Assembly: GCA_021014945.1 (NCBI GenBank)
Contig: MU266468.1
Location: 1 to 64,000, forward strand
Length of the DNA stretch: 64,000 nt
Direction of reading: 5' to 3'
Source: Leucogyrophana mollusca
Lineage: Eukaryota > Basidiomycota > Agaricomycetes > Boletales
This document shows, in pieces, positions 44,636 to 56,067 of the stretch. The position numbers were made by a program, and so were the translations under genes. The notes below the pieces were generated by a model, which was not told the origin of the DNA, searched no databases, and saw only the letters and a program-made list of their open reading frames with translations. Within the stretch, counting starts at the first letter, position 1; each line of letters opens with the position of its first letter.

Positions 44636-44750
44636 AGCGACAGATAACCCGGCTCTACAGCAGTCTAGCCAAGGGTAAAACGGTAAAGGATTAGATCATT
44701 CTGGTGTCTTGTTTACCGCCCAAACATCTCCTTACCTTTACCCGCCGTGA
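44636..44750. promoter_or_regulatory. 115-bp bidirectional promoter between ESF1 and the TMEM242-like gene
   Basis: The two start codons face away from each other with only 115 bp between them. Within 70 bases the core ggtaaa occurs four times, arranged symmetrically: twice on plus (44674-44679 and 44682-44687) and twice on minus as tttacc (44712-44717 and 44737-44742). Extended forms are gggtaaaa and tttaccc. No TATA box is evident. Clustered, mirrored words in so short a shared promoter suggest a site for a transcription factor controlling ribosome-biogenesis genes; the factor is unknown. Confidence 0.5.
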
Positions 44751-45607
44751 ATGTCACGGTCAAGTACAGAGCCCACCGAAACCGTTCGGGATGTTCGCAA
44801 GAATATTTTTGGGTCTGCAGAGCCAGTACCGCGATGGGTACCGGTAACCTTGGTGCGTATTAAGACAATACAGAGACTATGCCATTTGGTGACCCAGACA
44901 CACGCTACTGCTACAGCTCGCCGTTTCGTCGATAGCTCTTGTGGTACCCGTTATATTGTTAAAACGGTATAGAAACGGTGCGGGACACATTGTCCAGCAA
45001 GCAAATGCTCCTCCGAGGAGAGGAGGATCATCTACGCCGTTCATCCAAGCAAGCCCCAGGCAAGCACCGGTCACGCCGCCACTACCTCCTCCATCGCCTC
45101 CGAAACTTCGTGTATCGAAAGAAGGAAGCGGAGAAGACTTTTTTAACGCTCCTTTGTACACTTTGAAAGCATTTGGCATCGCAACAGCCCTCGTCACCGC
45201 AGGCGCGACCATTTCAATATGGGGTGTCAAAACTTTTGTAGGTGCCAACGATGTATGTCCGCCTTTCTAGCCACTTTCTGGTTCCAGCTAACACTGTGCA
45301 GACGAAAGAGTTTGCGGATCGCATGCGTCACGCAATGTTGACCAAAATGCCCATCCTGTCTTCCCGCATCCATCGGCCACCAGATCTTGAAGAAAACGGA
45401 AACGAACAAGTCCCTCCGCAAAGTAGCATTGGAAATGCTGAGTGGAATTGGTCTGATGCTGAGAACCGCCTGAAAGAAGCGTTTGACAAGGGAGGCTTTT
45501 ACGGATGGGCTACAGCCGCTGCTGGAGAAGTAGAGGCCGAAGCACAAGTAGAAAGAGCCAAACGCCAGCTTGTAGATCGTGTGGCTGGCAATGGCGATTC
45601 TCCGTGA
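44751..45607 (+). CDS. small two-helix membrane protein, TMEM242-like
   Basis: The first exon encodes MSRSSTEPTETVRDVRKNIF and ends VPVTL. An intron (about 44851-44919) joins the first hydrophobic helix (LAVSSIALVVPVILLKRYR). A Pro/Ser-rich linker follows, then LYTLKAFGIATALVTAGA and TISIWGVKTFVGANDTKEF, a second helix and a conserved polar patch, with an intron near 45254-45300. RMRHAMLTKMPIL and a hydrophilic C-terminal helix end at 45607. The layout (helix, charged loop, second helix ending in a WGVK-like turn, then an F-x-x-RMR motif) resembles TMEM242, a mitochondrial inner-membrane factor in ATP synthase c-ring assembly in animals. The match is by eye and is moderate, so the function is inference. 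Confidence 0.6.
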
Positions 45608-45797
45608 TCTAGATCCTGACAATGCAAAATCCATCTTACTACGCAAAACGGGTGGCAAACGGACCATAAGAGGCAGGGCATGGTGCATGATATGTTCATG
45701 GGTGGACATAATAAAATGCAAGAGAGGGATGAGGAACCATGCAGCGACGCGACATCCTTGGCATCGGATATCCAGAGTATTTTGTTCACAGCTCCCT

Positions 45798-46459
45798 CTA
45801 TGCCTTGGCAGCCTTCGCCACGCTCTTCCTGACCACATCTCTCCGTGCCTTCTTAGCGAGCATAACACCAAAACGCTCAAAGTCATTTAGCGACCGTCTC
45901 TTCTCGACGGCGGCGCGCTTCTTCGCCCATGAAGAGTTCTCCCACTTGGCGATCGTACCCTCCTTCTCAAGCTGCTTGCGGATGACACCGGACCCGGCAG
46001 CGCGGGGGAGTTTTGTCAGGGCGAGGGGGGTGAGAGTGAGGTGGCGGTAGGGGAACGATTGACGGGGAACGTCAGTCAGAGGTCCGTCGATGATTGCCTG
46101 ATCGGAGCAGCGCTGTAAATTCGGCATGCCATGGACGGAATGGCTTGCAATGTGGCTTACCCGGTTGTGGTCGATAATTTCAGCAATAACGGCAATCTTG
46201 CCAGCAGATGGGCCGGCCTTGAGGAGGACCACTGCGATGGGTAAGCTTTGGATCTGGATGGTCATGCAAGATACGCATACCTCGTCCAACCTCGACGAAA
46301 CGCTTGAAGTTTGAGTCCTGCAAGACGCAGTGGGTTAGCTTAACATTCTCGACACGCTTTCACAGACACCCCAGCGAAGATTGAAGAAAGGCGTATGCAC
46401 TGTGGTCCAGCGATCGCATCTGTCAGCCACTAAAGTCCATCCACCTCAACCACTACCAT
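45798..46459 (-). CDS. RPL14: 60S ribosomal protein eL14
   Basis: Cytosolic large-subunit protein. Exons give DSNFKRFVEVGR (46317-46280), VVLLKAGPSAGKIAVIAEII then DHNR (46245-46160), and the last exon AIIDGPLTDVPRQSFPYRHL then TLTPLALTKLP, ENSSWAKKRAAVEKRR and LNDFERFGVMLAKKARR, ending VAKAAKA at 45798. The SSWAKK and DFERF-VM motifs are diagnostic. The start is not in exon 2. The best candidate is a one-codon exon, ATG at 46457-46459 directly followed by 'gtagtgg', with a 139-nt first intron ending 'cttgcag', giving MDSNFKRF. That start is inferred; the rest is firm. It is convergent with the gene ending at 45607. Confidence 0.88.
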
Positions 46460-47231
46460 TTTCCTCCGGAAAAAGGCCCAGATTGCGATATTTCGTCTGG
46501 TATCGTGCACAGGATCAAAGAGACGGCGGCTCACGCTCATGGGTGTTGCTTGAGGATGTCGGTCGTCGTCTTCGCCGTTGGCCGGTATACCTTGGAAAGA
46601 GTTTCGTCGGAGTTTAGTGCGGAGTTCACACGGCAATCCCTCCAAGGTATTGTGGCGGTACATGGGTCACAGTGGTCTACGACACGTGGCCCGAATCCAC
46701 CACACTAACAAGTAGTACTCTGGTTGTCCAGACTCCAGAGTGTGCACCCATGCATGCGCTCAGTGCCGTTGTACGGTTACCGCGGACGACGTAAAACCGG
46801 TGCGATGTGCAAATGTACAACTTCAATCTTCCAGGCCCTAGACTTGCGCCTCCGACGGACTCGACATGCCACCCGTCACAAGTTGCCACTCCCAAAGAGG
46901 TTACTTCCAACTTCCAAGGTTCTCTGTGGGGATGACTGAGAAGTGTGACGGGATGGAGTTCGACGCAACCTCGATATTTATCAGCTGCAAGTTCTCGCAA
47001 GTTCGCTGCATGATGGCTACAATATCCTTTTCTTCCCGACAAAGTTCCCGTCCCAGCCCAAACAGCAACGAGTAGAACAGCTCGTTCAATCCACATCAAG
47101 TCATGAATTTGAGTCAAATTTGCGATGCATATGGGAAAGACAGTGCGATACTATAATACAAAAAGTGTACAAATACAACAATCAATGTCTTCGCAGGCGA
47201 GGGTATATATGGCGAATGGGTAAACAGGAGC
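46460..47231. other. intergenic, no supported gene
   Basis: This 772 bp stretch lies between eL14 and the F-box gene. It is the upstream region of eL14 at its left end and the 3' flank of the F-box gene at its right end. The 146-codon minus frame at 46677-47117 and the plus frames at 46724-47075 carry no recognisable motif and no splice continuity. I see no RNA gene. Confidence 0.5.
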
Positions 47232-48415
47232 TTATGCAGTATGGTATTTTCGAGCCCTAATCAAGGTGTGAAACTCTTGGAAAGCTTTCATGTCCTCCTC
47301 TGCACGTTCGGAATCCAGCTTGGTATGGGGTATATAGCCCAGAATAGGGTCTAGTCGGGCGTAGCCTTGACTTCCGCTATCGACGACGAGCTCCTCGAGA
47401 TTGGTGAGCTCGGTGCACAAACGCTCCCAGATGCCGGTCCATTGCCCAACGGGAGTGGATTCGCTGGCGACGTAACTGGCGCACGATCGCAACTCGAGTT
47501 TGCGTAGGGTGTTTTTATGACGCATAATGAAGGCTTCGACGCCATCAGGTGAGGCGTGATCGAAGACGATGTTTTCGACGACGAGTGATTGAAGGGATGG
47601 GTATGTGAACGATGCCAGCTGGGAAGTAGGGCTGTGGTATAATCCCAAGGGGCTTCGGAGGACAAGCGATGAGAGTGTGGCGTTGGATGGGGGAAGTAAT
47701 GAGCCAAGAGAGCCGTTGAGGCTCTTGGAACCAGACCAGGCACTCATCTCGCCATTGGCTACAACGGAAAGAGATAGATGTGACAGTGGCGAGCTGGTAA
47801 GGGATGATACGAAATCGTAACATGCTGATGACATCAAAACGACGTTGTTCATCGTCAAGGACGACAACCGGGATGTTTTCATGGCATGATGGACAGCATG
47901 AAGGACGTTGAGTTGCCGGTTGGTAAACCAAAACGGTTGTTCCGGAACTTCCTGGCCCGCCTGGGTTCGGTATTTGGGCCAGAAGTTGAGGGCTACACTT
48001 GCGAGCCCAGTCAACTTGGGCAATGCGCAAAATGCCTCAGTGAGGGCCTCCTCGAGTTCTGCTATCTCGAGCTCGTCACTGCAGCCTTCTAAAAAAAACC
48101 TTGTTGTTAGCGACGAGCCCGCGAACGAAGGCGAGAATAGTCACCCGTTTCGGAAGACTGAAGCAACTTGAATGATTCCTGATCGCGAAGATCGTAGACG
48201 ACCTCCCTCACGTGGGGGGCCAAAGCGTCGGACTCGAGGATTCTTTGGAAGTTTTGCACGCTTTGAAGGCTATTTTGGATGTGGAGCTTGCGGAACACCC
48301 TCGGCGTGACCAGGCTCTGGCACGTAGTGTTCACGCAACGAAGATGAAGAAGGTCGGCCGGGGAAGAGACACATTCAGTGACAGCGTTCACGAGCTCGAT
48401 GGGAAAATATCTCAT
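47232..48415 (-). CDS. F-box protein with leucine-rich-repeat-like tail
   Basis: Likely substrate adaptor of an SCF ubiquitin ligase. The N terminus MRYFPIELVNAVTECVSSPA then DLLHLRCVNTTCQSLVTPRVF is an F-box-like motif (P-E-L/I, L--L--V-----LV). A 57-nt intron near 48088-48144 joins LLQSSETE to GCSDELEIAELEEALTEAF. The remainder contains irregular leucine-rich repeats (LHAVHHAMKTSRLSSLTMNN, YPSLQSLVVENIVFD, TLRKLELRSC, LTNLEELVVDSGSQG) and ends ARKYHTA at 47232. Basidiomycete genomes carry many such lineage-expanded F-box/LRR genes; the target cannot be guessed. The promoter side shows a TATA-like 'acatatatataa' near 48504. Confidence 0.75.
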
Positions 48416-48594
48416 GGCGAAAGAAAAGGCGTTGTAAGGGAGGGCGGGTAGGCTGGGAGTGAGGTCCGAGACTTGGGGAGAAACTCCATCGTTTGGTTCC
48501 CTACATATATATAAATCTTCCGTGCTCGTGATGCAACAAACGTGAAAGGAGAATGCACACGGAATTCTTTATTGGACAACCCTTTCGGGCCCGG

Positions 48595-49393
48595 CTAGGC
48601 TCGGCAGGGGATGGGGTATATGGGCGCTCGTATGATACCAAATGCACTGATCCCCATCAAGGTAGTTAGCCTCAGGGTGTCGTGACATGGACTGAGATGG
48701 CATGTCGAATGGTCCGCACGAACAACCTTGTTCGACCGAAACTCCACCTGACCTTCCGTAAGGAGGTGGTCCCACGTCTTCTGATAGGCTGTTTGCAAAT
48801 TGTGGCATGTCCCGACAGAGGCATGGAGGTCCGAGATGAACATGTGGCCAGCCAGAAACCCGTACTCGCCGCCGGTTGTGAGAAAGGGTTGGCTGATGAC
48901 TTCTAGCGATCCGGGCGCAGCACAAGCTACTTTTAAGAGCATCTTCAATAACCGTTCAATTACCGCTTGGTCTGTGGACCTGGAAAAACAAAGGAAAACC
49001 ACGAATTCACCACACGATGCAGCACTACCATATTACTGACCCTGCTCCTTCCCTTGAAAATGACTTAGGCGTCCTTGACAATCGTGGTTTGTATGTTCCT
49101 TGGCAGCCAGTAACTCAATTATCTCGTTCTGCAACTGGACCTGTGGCTTGATGTCGGCAGAGTGATGTCGAGATGTTGACGTGACGCGAAGTTGATGCAG
49201 GAGCTGTACGTGTCTGTCGCCTCAGTCCCCATGCATGCCTCGTAGTAATAATCACGAGTTCGCGCTTAGAAGTGCATGGCCTCGATCCGATATAGGAGGC
49301 TGCCAGTCGAATTATCTCGTCGCGATCAAAAGGCGACACCCACGAGATGGTAACTGGGGCTCGCCTGAACACATAAAACTGCGGAGAGAACAC
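48595..49393 (-). CDS. unknown minus-strand gene, at least two exons
   Basis: A helical exon near 49160-49046 reads VQLQNEIIELLAAKEHTNHD then CQGRLSHFQGKEQ. A pyrimidine-rich intron (ending 'tttttccaggtccacag') joins DQAVIERLLKMLLKVACAAP, GSLEVISQPFLTTGGEYGF and LAGHMFISDLHASVGTC, ending in or after QTAYQKTWDHLLTEGQ, with the stop of this frame at 48595. A possible first exon is MFSPQFYVFRRAPVTISWVS at 49393. The exon order is convincing, but the join upstream of VQLQNE is not resolved and no family is recognised. It belongs with the other unknown minus-strand genes at 50.7-53.2 kb. Confidence 0.45.
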
Positions 49394-49558
49394 TGATCTT
49401 CATCACGGGTATGCAGTCAGAGAAGCATTCTTGCTATTTTTACCAATTGCTTGTTGTATTCTTATCTGTCGATGATGGTTGACAGGTTTCCTGAAGGACG
49501 AAATCTGTTCGGACGAAAGGGATCTAAGCACGGACCTCCGAGGTTTCATTGATTAACG

Positions 49559-50248
49559 ATGCGATTCTGGTCTATGTTTAGCCCGAGCCGTCATCTTAAA
49601 TCTCCACGAGGCGGCGACTCCTCAGCGCAGCAGCTTCGATGTCGCTTGAAAGGGCTCCGTTTCAGAGGAGTACTACACACACTTGGACATGATTGGACAG
49701 CTTCCATTGTACTTTTCCTGGGGGTATTGGTATGCTTTCAAAGCGAAGTAAACCCATATGGCACTGGTGCGGATCCAGGTGGAGCATCCTGCCAAAGTGC
49801 TTGTAGATTGGTCTTGCGGCTGCAGCCTGGGGCAAAGCCGAGGCGATCTGTCGTCGCAATTTCTCCACTTCACGAGTTTTCCAGTCGCTTTGTGTCATAC
49901 ATCTTACGAACGCAGGTGCGATGTCCGACAGATCCTGTCCAATCCGTTGGGCGCTTTGTATACTGGCTCAAAGCGGGTATGGACTGCGGAATAAGAGATA
50001 TCAGTTCTCGAAGGTCTTCGGTATGCTTCGACTCTGAAACTCTAAAATGGAAGCGGGAGATATCGGTAAGATCTAGGTTGATTGGAGTTGAAGACAGCAT
50101 CAAAGGCGGAAGAGAGAGAGATATCATAGTGCTTGCTGGCGGGCCGCGTGCGATATTTTGGGATACATCTTGCTCTGTTCGACATCTACACCGCACTGGC
50201 ATCATGAAGAACGTATTTGGCCTCAGTTTCATCTATCGTGGGCCGTAA
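49559..50248 (+). other. unresolved region with a 229-codon plus frame over minus-strand exon-like sequence
   Basis: The plus frame is the longest here, but its composition (many Arg and Ser, no conserved pattern) is that of a shadow. On the minus strand, an acceptor near 49982 is followed by RFEPVYKAPNGLDRICRTSH. An alternative frame reads DLSDIAPAFVRCMTQSDWK then REVEKLRRQIASALPQ, which looks more protein-like. I could not build one consistent gene model. The region may hold the 3' part of another unknown minus-strand gene. Confidence 0.25.
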
Positions 50249-50726
50249 TCATTGACACGACGCGGACATGTATCTAGCCCCACCGTATTAAGGTACTACT
50301 GTAAGGCTCTGCTTGGAGGCACGACACGGGCTGGCCCCGACACTGGTCGTAACGGCACACTACCAGACAGTTGGTCGATAGAGGACATTTTACTGGAAAT
50401 ATAACAAGAAACCGAGTATGCAGGAGTCACTGCAACGCCGTTATTGAGGTTCTAGTAGTAGTATCCATTCATCCGTCTGCCCGATGCGCAGCTGGTGAGG
50501 CTCCTCTCCGTCTGTTACGTCGCCGGACTTTAGGAGGGCAGACAAAAACCACAATATTCTAGAAGTGGTGGTGCAGGGATGGCGGGAACTCCACCTAGAT
50601 CGGGAGTTGCGCAGCAACCCTTCTTTACATTACATCCCACCAAAGAAATCAAATACATAGTCCATTCAAAAAATTTACATTGAACTTATAATTGACGCGA
50701 ACACGACAGAATCGCACCTCTCGTCA

Positions 50727-52024
50727 TTACGCGAACGGAGGAAGGGTATCGTGGCGGCGTGCTTGTTGGAGTAAATCATGCAAAGACTGCTTGGTGAGTT
50801 TCTTATCCCATGTGTGATGAGCACCGAGTGGCGCGGCTTCTTCGCCCCGAAGATAGAACGTGGTGTTTCGAGCTGCACAGTCAATGACGTGACAGATTTC
50901 CTGTGTCAGAGCGTCATGATCAGCGGTAATGCATTGCGATACAGGTGGGCTTACCATTATCCATCTTCGGGCCATATCGCCAGTCCTTAACAAGTTGCTC
51001 CGTGCTGGGTCAGATAACCTCTTACGCCATGTCATCAAGTGCTCCAGATGGATGGGGGCACCCACGTGCAGGGTTGCGCGGAGCAGCAAAAGGTAGAGAG
51101 CTCTGCATTGGGACACAGAAGACAAAACCTCAATGAAATCGGCCACCCGAGAAGAAAATGTGGTGACGGGAATCGCGCCAATGGCTACGAGATCGCCAAA
51201 GAAGGCAGCGGTGTTCATCATCTCATTGCGGGTTGGATCAAGGGAATCGGTCGTTGCCTCCAGACCAGTCTTCGTAGGGAGAAAACTGAAATCACTTTGT
51301 AACTGGAAAATTAAGCGTGTGAATCCTTGGCAGGATGACTTGCGCCGCGGTGGGTTTGACTCACACTTAGCCAGCTGGTCGAAAGCGCAGTCGTGGCAAA
51401 CATTTCGAGATGGGATCGCAGTTCTGCCATACCGCCGTATTCGCTCCATTGCAGCTCGATCAGAACGTCGTGTATAAGCAATGCCACAGTGCGGGAGTGT
51501 TCGATTTGTGAGACGCCCGCATTGAACAATCCTTGAGCAACCTCTTTGAGGCGTGGTTCGCCACCCATCGTGAGCGAATGGATGATCAAGCGCGCTTCTT
51601 GGCTGATAACAGAAGGGTGGCAAGTGCGCGACGCTGCTCGTTGCATCTTATAGAAGTACGCCTGGAGTCGAGCATCGAGGGGCGGACGATGCATGGGCAT
51701 AGCCTTTGGCCAATGGATTACACGTCGTTGTGGCCTGATACCTTTCGAGTCTGCGTATTCGTCCGGTGGCGGCGTCCTGCCTCGAGTAACCATATTGGGC
51801 CGGAGCTTCGCCGACGTGGTAGGTTTCCCGGCCAGGACAGTCCAAAAGAAGTTCTTGCAGAAGGCATCTCGCCGTAAAATGAGCTCGTAGTCGAACGATC
51901 CAACGAAGAGCGGTCCTCGCCGACTACCTGGTGGGGCGTGAGGCTGGGGCTTAGGGGAGCAGACAACCATAATTCCAAGAATGTTAAGGTGATAGAGATC
52001 AGAAAGAAAGGGTTTTGGGTCCAC
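50727..52024 (-). CDS. unknown helical-repeat protein
   Basis: Two or three exons join cleanly. Exon 1 runs from MDPKPFLSDLYHLN (52024; an alternative start MVVCSPKP is at 51970) to SHLEMFATTALSTSWLS. A GT-AG intron (about 51309-51373) joins LQSDFSFLPTKTGLEATTDS. A second 54-nt intron near 50901-50954 joins TGDMARRWIM to EICHVIDCAARNTTFYLRGE, and the frame ends RRHDTLPPFA at 50727. Segments such as VALLIHDVLIELQWSEYGG and CRALYLLLLRATLHVG look like paired amphipathic helices, vaguely MIF4G- or ARM-like. That resemblance is an impression, not an assignment. Confidence 0.55.
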
Positions 52025-52609
52025 AAAGGCAGTTCTGTCGCATTTTTATAGGTTGTGGTCATGTACGCTTTGACCCTTCGTGGCAACGCCACGCATTTCT
52101 AGGGCACCGATATAACGCTTTCCCGAGAGCGTGTTGGTCCTCGATAAACATGCATGCATGCCTGATGAGCAGGGCACAGATGCATAACGAAAGCCCTGGG
52201 CTTTCCGCTCTGCAAGTTGTGGCGTGGTCAAGAACAAGCCACAAATTGCACCGGCAAAATCTTGAAAATCGGGATCGTCGCGTCGTCACGCATCACGTGT
52301 TGTGACATTCACGCTTCACCGCTGTGGTTGAGCAGACTGCCGCGTCAAGAAAGGTGCACTGTATGGATAGTCATGGCCCTACCGGGCACCCCTGGACCCG
52401 CCCTCGACGAAGTCAACCCGGTGAAACAGCGACATCAAATTTCGGCCGCGGGGACCACATACACCCCGTCTTTGAGAGTCTCGTCTCACTCATTTTGCAT
52501 TGCCAGTCATGTATAAAACCACATTTTGACTGAAATGAATGCAACGTCAGGAATGCCGCACCGTCGTCTTCATCTCTATTGGCTTTTTCGTAACGACCAG
52601 TAGCTGCTT

Positions 52610-53173
52610 CTATTTCCCTACTATGTAATGCTGAAGCGTGCTGTGAATCGATGCTGATGCGGGACTGGTTGGTTTTACAGCGATGCTCTTGTGCAGCGCT
52701 TGAATAGCTGCAATTCGATGAATGGGTTCTGGTAACTGAGGTTTACTGGCGTCCCGCTGGCATCTCGGGATGTTGCGGAACAAGTATGTGACTCCCTTAC
52801 ACTTATCGGTGCATTCATGGAGTCGGATCGTATCTAATACCCATACACGCTTGTCGGACGCCTTTGCATCGATGCCATGTTCACGACCGACACTGAGTAA
52901 CTCTCTCTGTGCGAAGAATGGAAAATGTTCCGCTAACTGTGACACTGCCTGCACTGAGACAGGCAAATACACCCCACTAGGGTACACGGCCAACGGATAT
53001 AGATCCTGATGAGCGATCGACATGAATTCAAATGATTCCCGCAGTAAACGAGTGGTCACGAAGTTCTCAGCGTCACCGTGTAAAGACACGTCCGAAATCA
53101 TTAAAGTGCGAGTGCCTTCGAAATTATGTGAGTTAATGCGCAACAGCGTAACAACAATACTCACTACGCACAA
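52610..53173 (-). CDS. unknown protein, 187-codon frame
   Basis: A single open frame with protein-like composition: LLRESFEFMSIAHQDLYPLA, SGVYLPVSVQAVSQLAEHFP, then DTIRLHECTDKCKGVTYLFR. The HEC-x3-CK pattern could bind metal. The frame ends STLQHYIVGK at 52610. The true start may be upstream in another exon, since the first residues (MCVVSIVVTLLRIN) look like read-through of a splice site. No family recognised. It lies upstream of, and on the same strand as, the unknown gene at 50.7 kb. Confidence 0.4.
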   Translation of the reverse strand: MCVVSIVVTLLRINSHNFEGTRTLMISDVSLHGDAENFVTTRLLRESFEFMSIAHQDLYPLAVYPSGVYLPVSVQAVSQLAEHFPFFAQRELLSVGREHGIDAKASDKRVWVLDTIRLHECTDKCKGVTYLFRNIPRCQRDASKPQLPEPIHRIAAIQALHKSIAVKPTSPASASIHSTLQHYIVGK

Positions 53174-53416
53174 CCGGTCGACCGCCGACTACTGGAGAAG
53201 ACATTATATCAAGGGTTTCGGCAGAGGTTTAGGAGTTGGGTGTGGAAGCGGGCTAGATATAGGAATATAGGATAAAGGATGCACAGTGGCGTGGAAAAGT
53301 GGCGGCCCGGCAAATCCGTGGAACGAGAATTTTCGAAAACAGACCTGGAACCCATTCGGGTCCAGGAATAATTGTGGGGTATTACATTGAATGAACGGTA
53401 CGCTTATAAGTCACAA

Positions 53417-56067
53417 TTAGTACGACCACCGCTTGATTCTACCCTGAACGTCTAGCCCCTCCAATTCCAGGGAACCCACACCAGCCCTTTTCCCTAGTCG
53501 CCACGCCTTGACCAGTGCCATAGCTTCGAAAGGTGGCACTTTGTCGTCGCTCGTGCCAAGTGTGATATGTAGCCGGCCCCTAATCTCCTCCGAAAGCTTT
53601 GATACAAACTCCTGTCCTTCCTGCCCTGTCGCTGTCCCGGGCTGATCAACCTGGAAGTCGTCCACGGTGACAGCCATAACCCGTTTATCCCATACGACAT
53701 GCCCGAGGCTGAACTTGAACGACGGAGGAATCGCCATCCGGTCGATATCCGAGCATCTTTCCCAGAGTTCGATTTGTCCCGGCAGCTCGTTCTTGTGCAC
53801 AAGCGTGGAATGCGGGCGCTGGCTAAGTCTCTTCTGGGAAACCAAGTTCCGCCAGAAATCCTTGCCGTCCAGAGGAACGTCAGAGGCGTCCTCGATCTGT
53901 CTTCCGACCGCCTCCTCGAGATCGACCTCTGGTAGCAGCCCATAAAAGCGTGGGGTGAGAGCGGCGGCGTCCTTTTTCTTCTTCTGGGTCTTCGTCTCGT
54001 CCGGTTTCTTGGTAGCTGGCACATACCCTATCGCCACCCGCACAGCCTCTTCAACTTCCTCCTTAGTGGGTCGTTGCACTCCAAGGACACTGACACATCC
54101 CTCCACCGCTCTATCGACGGCTTGCTCCAATGTATCCTCGTTGTCCATATCGATAATCTTATCAACCTCGGAATCAGAAAGTTCTTCCGTAGTGTGGATA
54201 AATTGCCAAATAATGTCTTCGTGCGATTTAGCGACGGTGTCTGCGCGCAGTGACTGGTGATTATCACCGCGGGTAAGCACGCGATCACCACAAATCCGAT
54301 GGATCATGGCAGGTGGCCGATCGAGGGCCCAATTAAGCGCGAGAAGTCGAACAGGAGGCTGGAACCCAGAAACAGCCTCTCGAAGAGAACGGCGATGTTG
54401 TACAAGGTGATTATTTCTGTAAATGAAATAGCTTCCTTAGCGCTAACGATGATCCTGACAGCAGGCCGCTCACTTGTCTGCGATAACAACGTCGTGTGTT
54501 ACAAGTAGACTGACAACGTTCTTAATAAAAGTAGCCGCGGTTTTCTTCCCCGGGACATCGTCACTTTGGGTGTGGCCGAATCCAAAAAGGTGAGCCAGAG
54601 CAATGGAGACCGCAGTTTTGCCTTGGTAACCCCATGAGTAAATGAAACAAAATATGTTGTTGAATCAAACATACCACAGCCAGGAATGGCGACCGGGACG
54701 ATGATAGTCTTTCCAAACTTCTTGTCGGTCACATTCGAGTCGGCCTCCACCTCCAACGCCTTGTCTCCATTGCTCTCCATCCATTCCAAAAACTTTTCTC
54801 TGATAGCAATAATCCCTTTCCCTTTCGTGAATCCTGAAAATGCACATGGATTTGTGCGGATCTCGTTTTTTACCCACTGCACATACAACTTCGTCTCCTT
54901 CCGTTTAAGCTTTGAGTTTGGCAGCCGCGCGGAGTCCAGTGACTCCTTTGTAGACAGCAGCATCTTGGTGACTTCCCGCCAATCGCGATACATCATATAC
55001 GGCTCGTCAAATTTGACCTTGAAGAAGAAAGAGGAGCCAGGGGCATATGGCGGTGGGTTATCCCGCAAGTCTGTCTTCGTCGAGGGGTCGATAATGCGAG
55101 TGCGAACGACAAATCCTTCAAGAGCCTCGCCGTTCCATTTTCCAGTCTTGCTTATTTCATCAGTGAAAGCTTTCACCTCAGGTATTGTGTTCAGGGTGGT
55201 TGTCGCGGTTTTGATAAAGCCCCATTCGTCAGCGAAGGCGTCTACTGTGCTGGTTGGGAGTGTTTGGAAGTCCTTGGCGTTTTCGTTGATTCCGTGTAGA
55301 TGAAGGCCAGATTTCTCGGCTGGGTATGGCAGAACGTGCTCTTCAAAGCTATCATCGCAGAGCTAAGGATTGTCACATCATAAGTCGCTCACGCTAGCAC
55401 TAACACGAATCGCGGACGTACCTCAGCAATGGCAGTCCAGTTCTTCTCCCAAAGAGTTTTCGCTAGGTCTTCCTCTAATTTACCTTTCTCGGCGAGGTGG
55501 CGCAGTAGCCATCGATGGCCGGCTTCTGAGTGTGTTTCCCCGACACCGCTCAAAGGCCCCAAGGCATGTTTGGAAGTGACGATGAGCTTGGAAACCGAAA
55601 TGGCAGCGATAAATATGATGCATCCATTTGATTTGAGTGACAGAGTGTAGGGAGGACCTGTGTGCTTCTCTAAAGATGACCACTAAGAGTACGAAGGTGA
55701 TCGTGACAGATGCTGATCGGTGATCAAGTGCAGAAGTCATAGCTACTGCACTCACACTTGTCCATGGCACTTCGCCGATATTGAAAAACTTGTCATAGCC
55801 TCGAGCAACTATCGAGTATCGAGGTTTGTCGCTACTTTCGCCACTCTCATCTATTTCGCGAGTGAACAGCCCTCGTGCGAGTGTCGGAAACGGTGAAGGC
55901 ACGTCATAGTACTTGAATTCATTCATTTTCCAGCTCCGCACCGTGATCTCTGGATCTGACGGGGCATTGTAAGTTGTTGACCTGACAAGCTTTGGAGACT
56001 TCTTCGACAGTTTGTGTAGATCAGCGATGAGTTGCGAGTCCTGTTCATCGTAGCGGGGTGCAGTCAT
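53417..56067 (-). CDS. TRL1: fungal tRNA ligase, three-domain
   Basis: Joins tRNA exon halves after intron removal and, in other fungi, splices HAC1 mRNA in the unfolded-protein response. The start at 56067 gives MTAPRYDEQDSQLI (an upstream in-frame ATG at 56202 is less likely). Ligase domain: SIVARGYDKFFNIGEVPWT, then after an intron the nucleotidyl-transfer Lys motif YTLSLKSNGCIIFIAA (near 55620), TSKHALG, LEGFVVRTRI and FFFKVKFDEPYM. Kinase domain: P-loop IPGCGKTAVSIALAHLFG, split by an intron near 54605-54675. Then VIADKNNHLVQHRRSLR and the 2H phosphodiesterase domain with HSTLVHKN (near 53805) and HITLGTSDDK (near 53550). The stop is at 53417. All three active sites are visible. Confidence 0.92.

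Noticed and set aside
44751..45607. Assignment as mitochondrial Aim11
   Set aside because: Size and two-helix layout are compatible, but the motif after the second helix fits TMEM242 better; neither is certain.
49559..50248. 229-codon plus frame as a real gene
   Set aside because: No domain, unlikely composition, and exon-like signals on the opposite strand.
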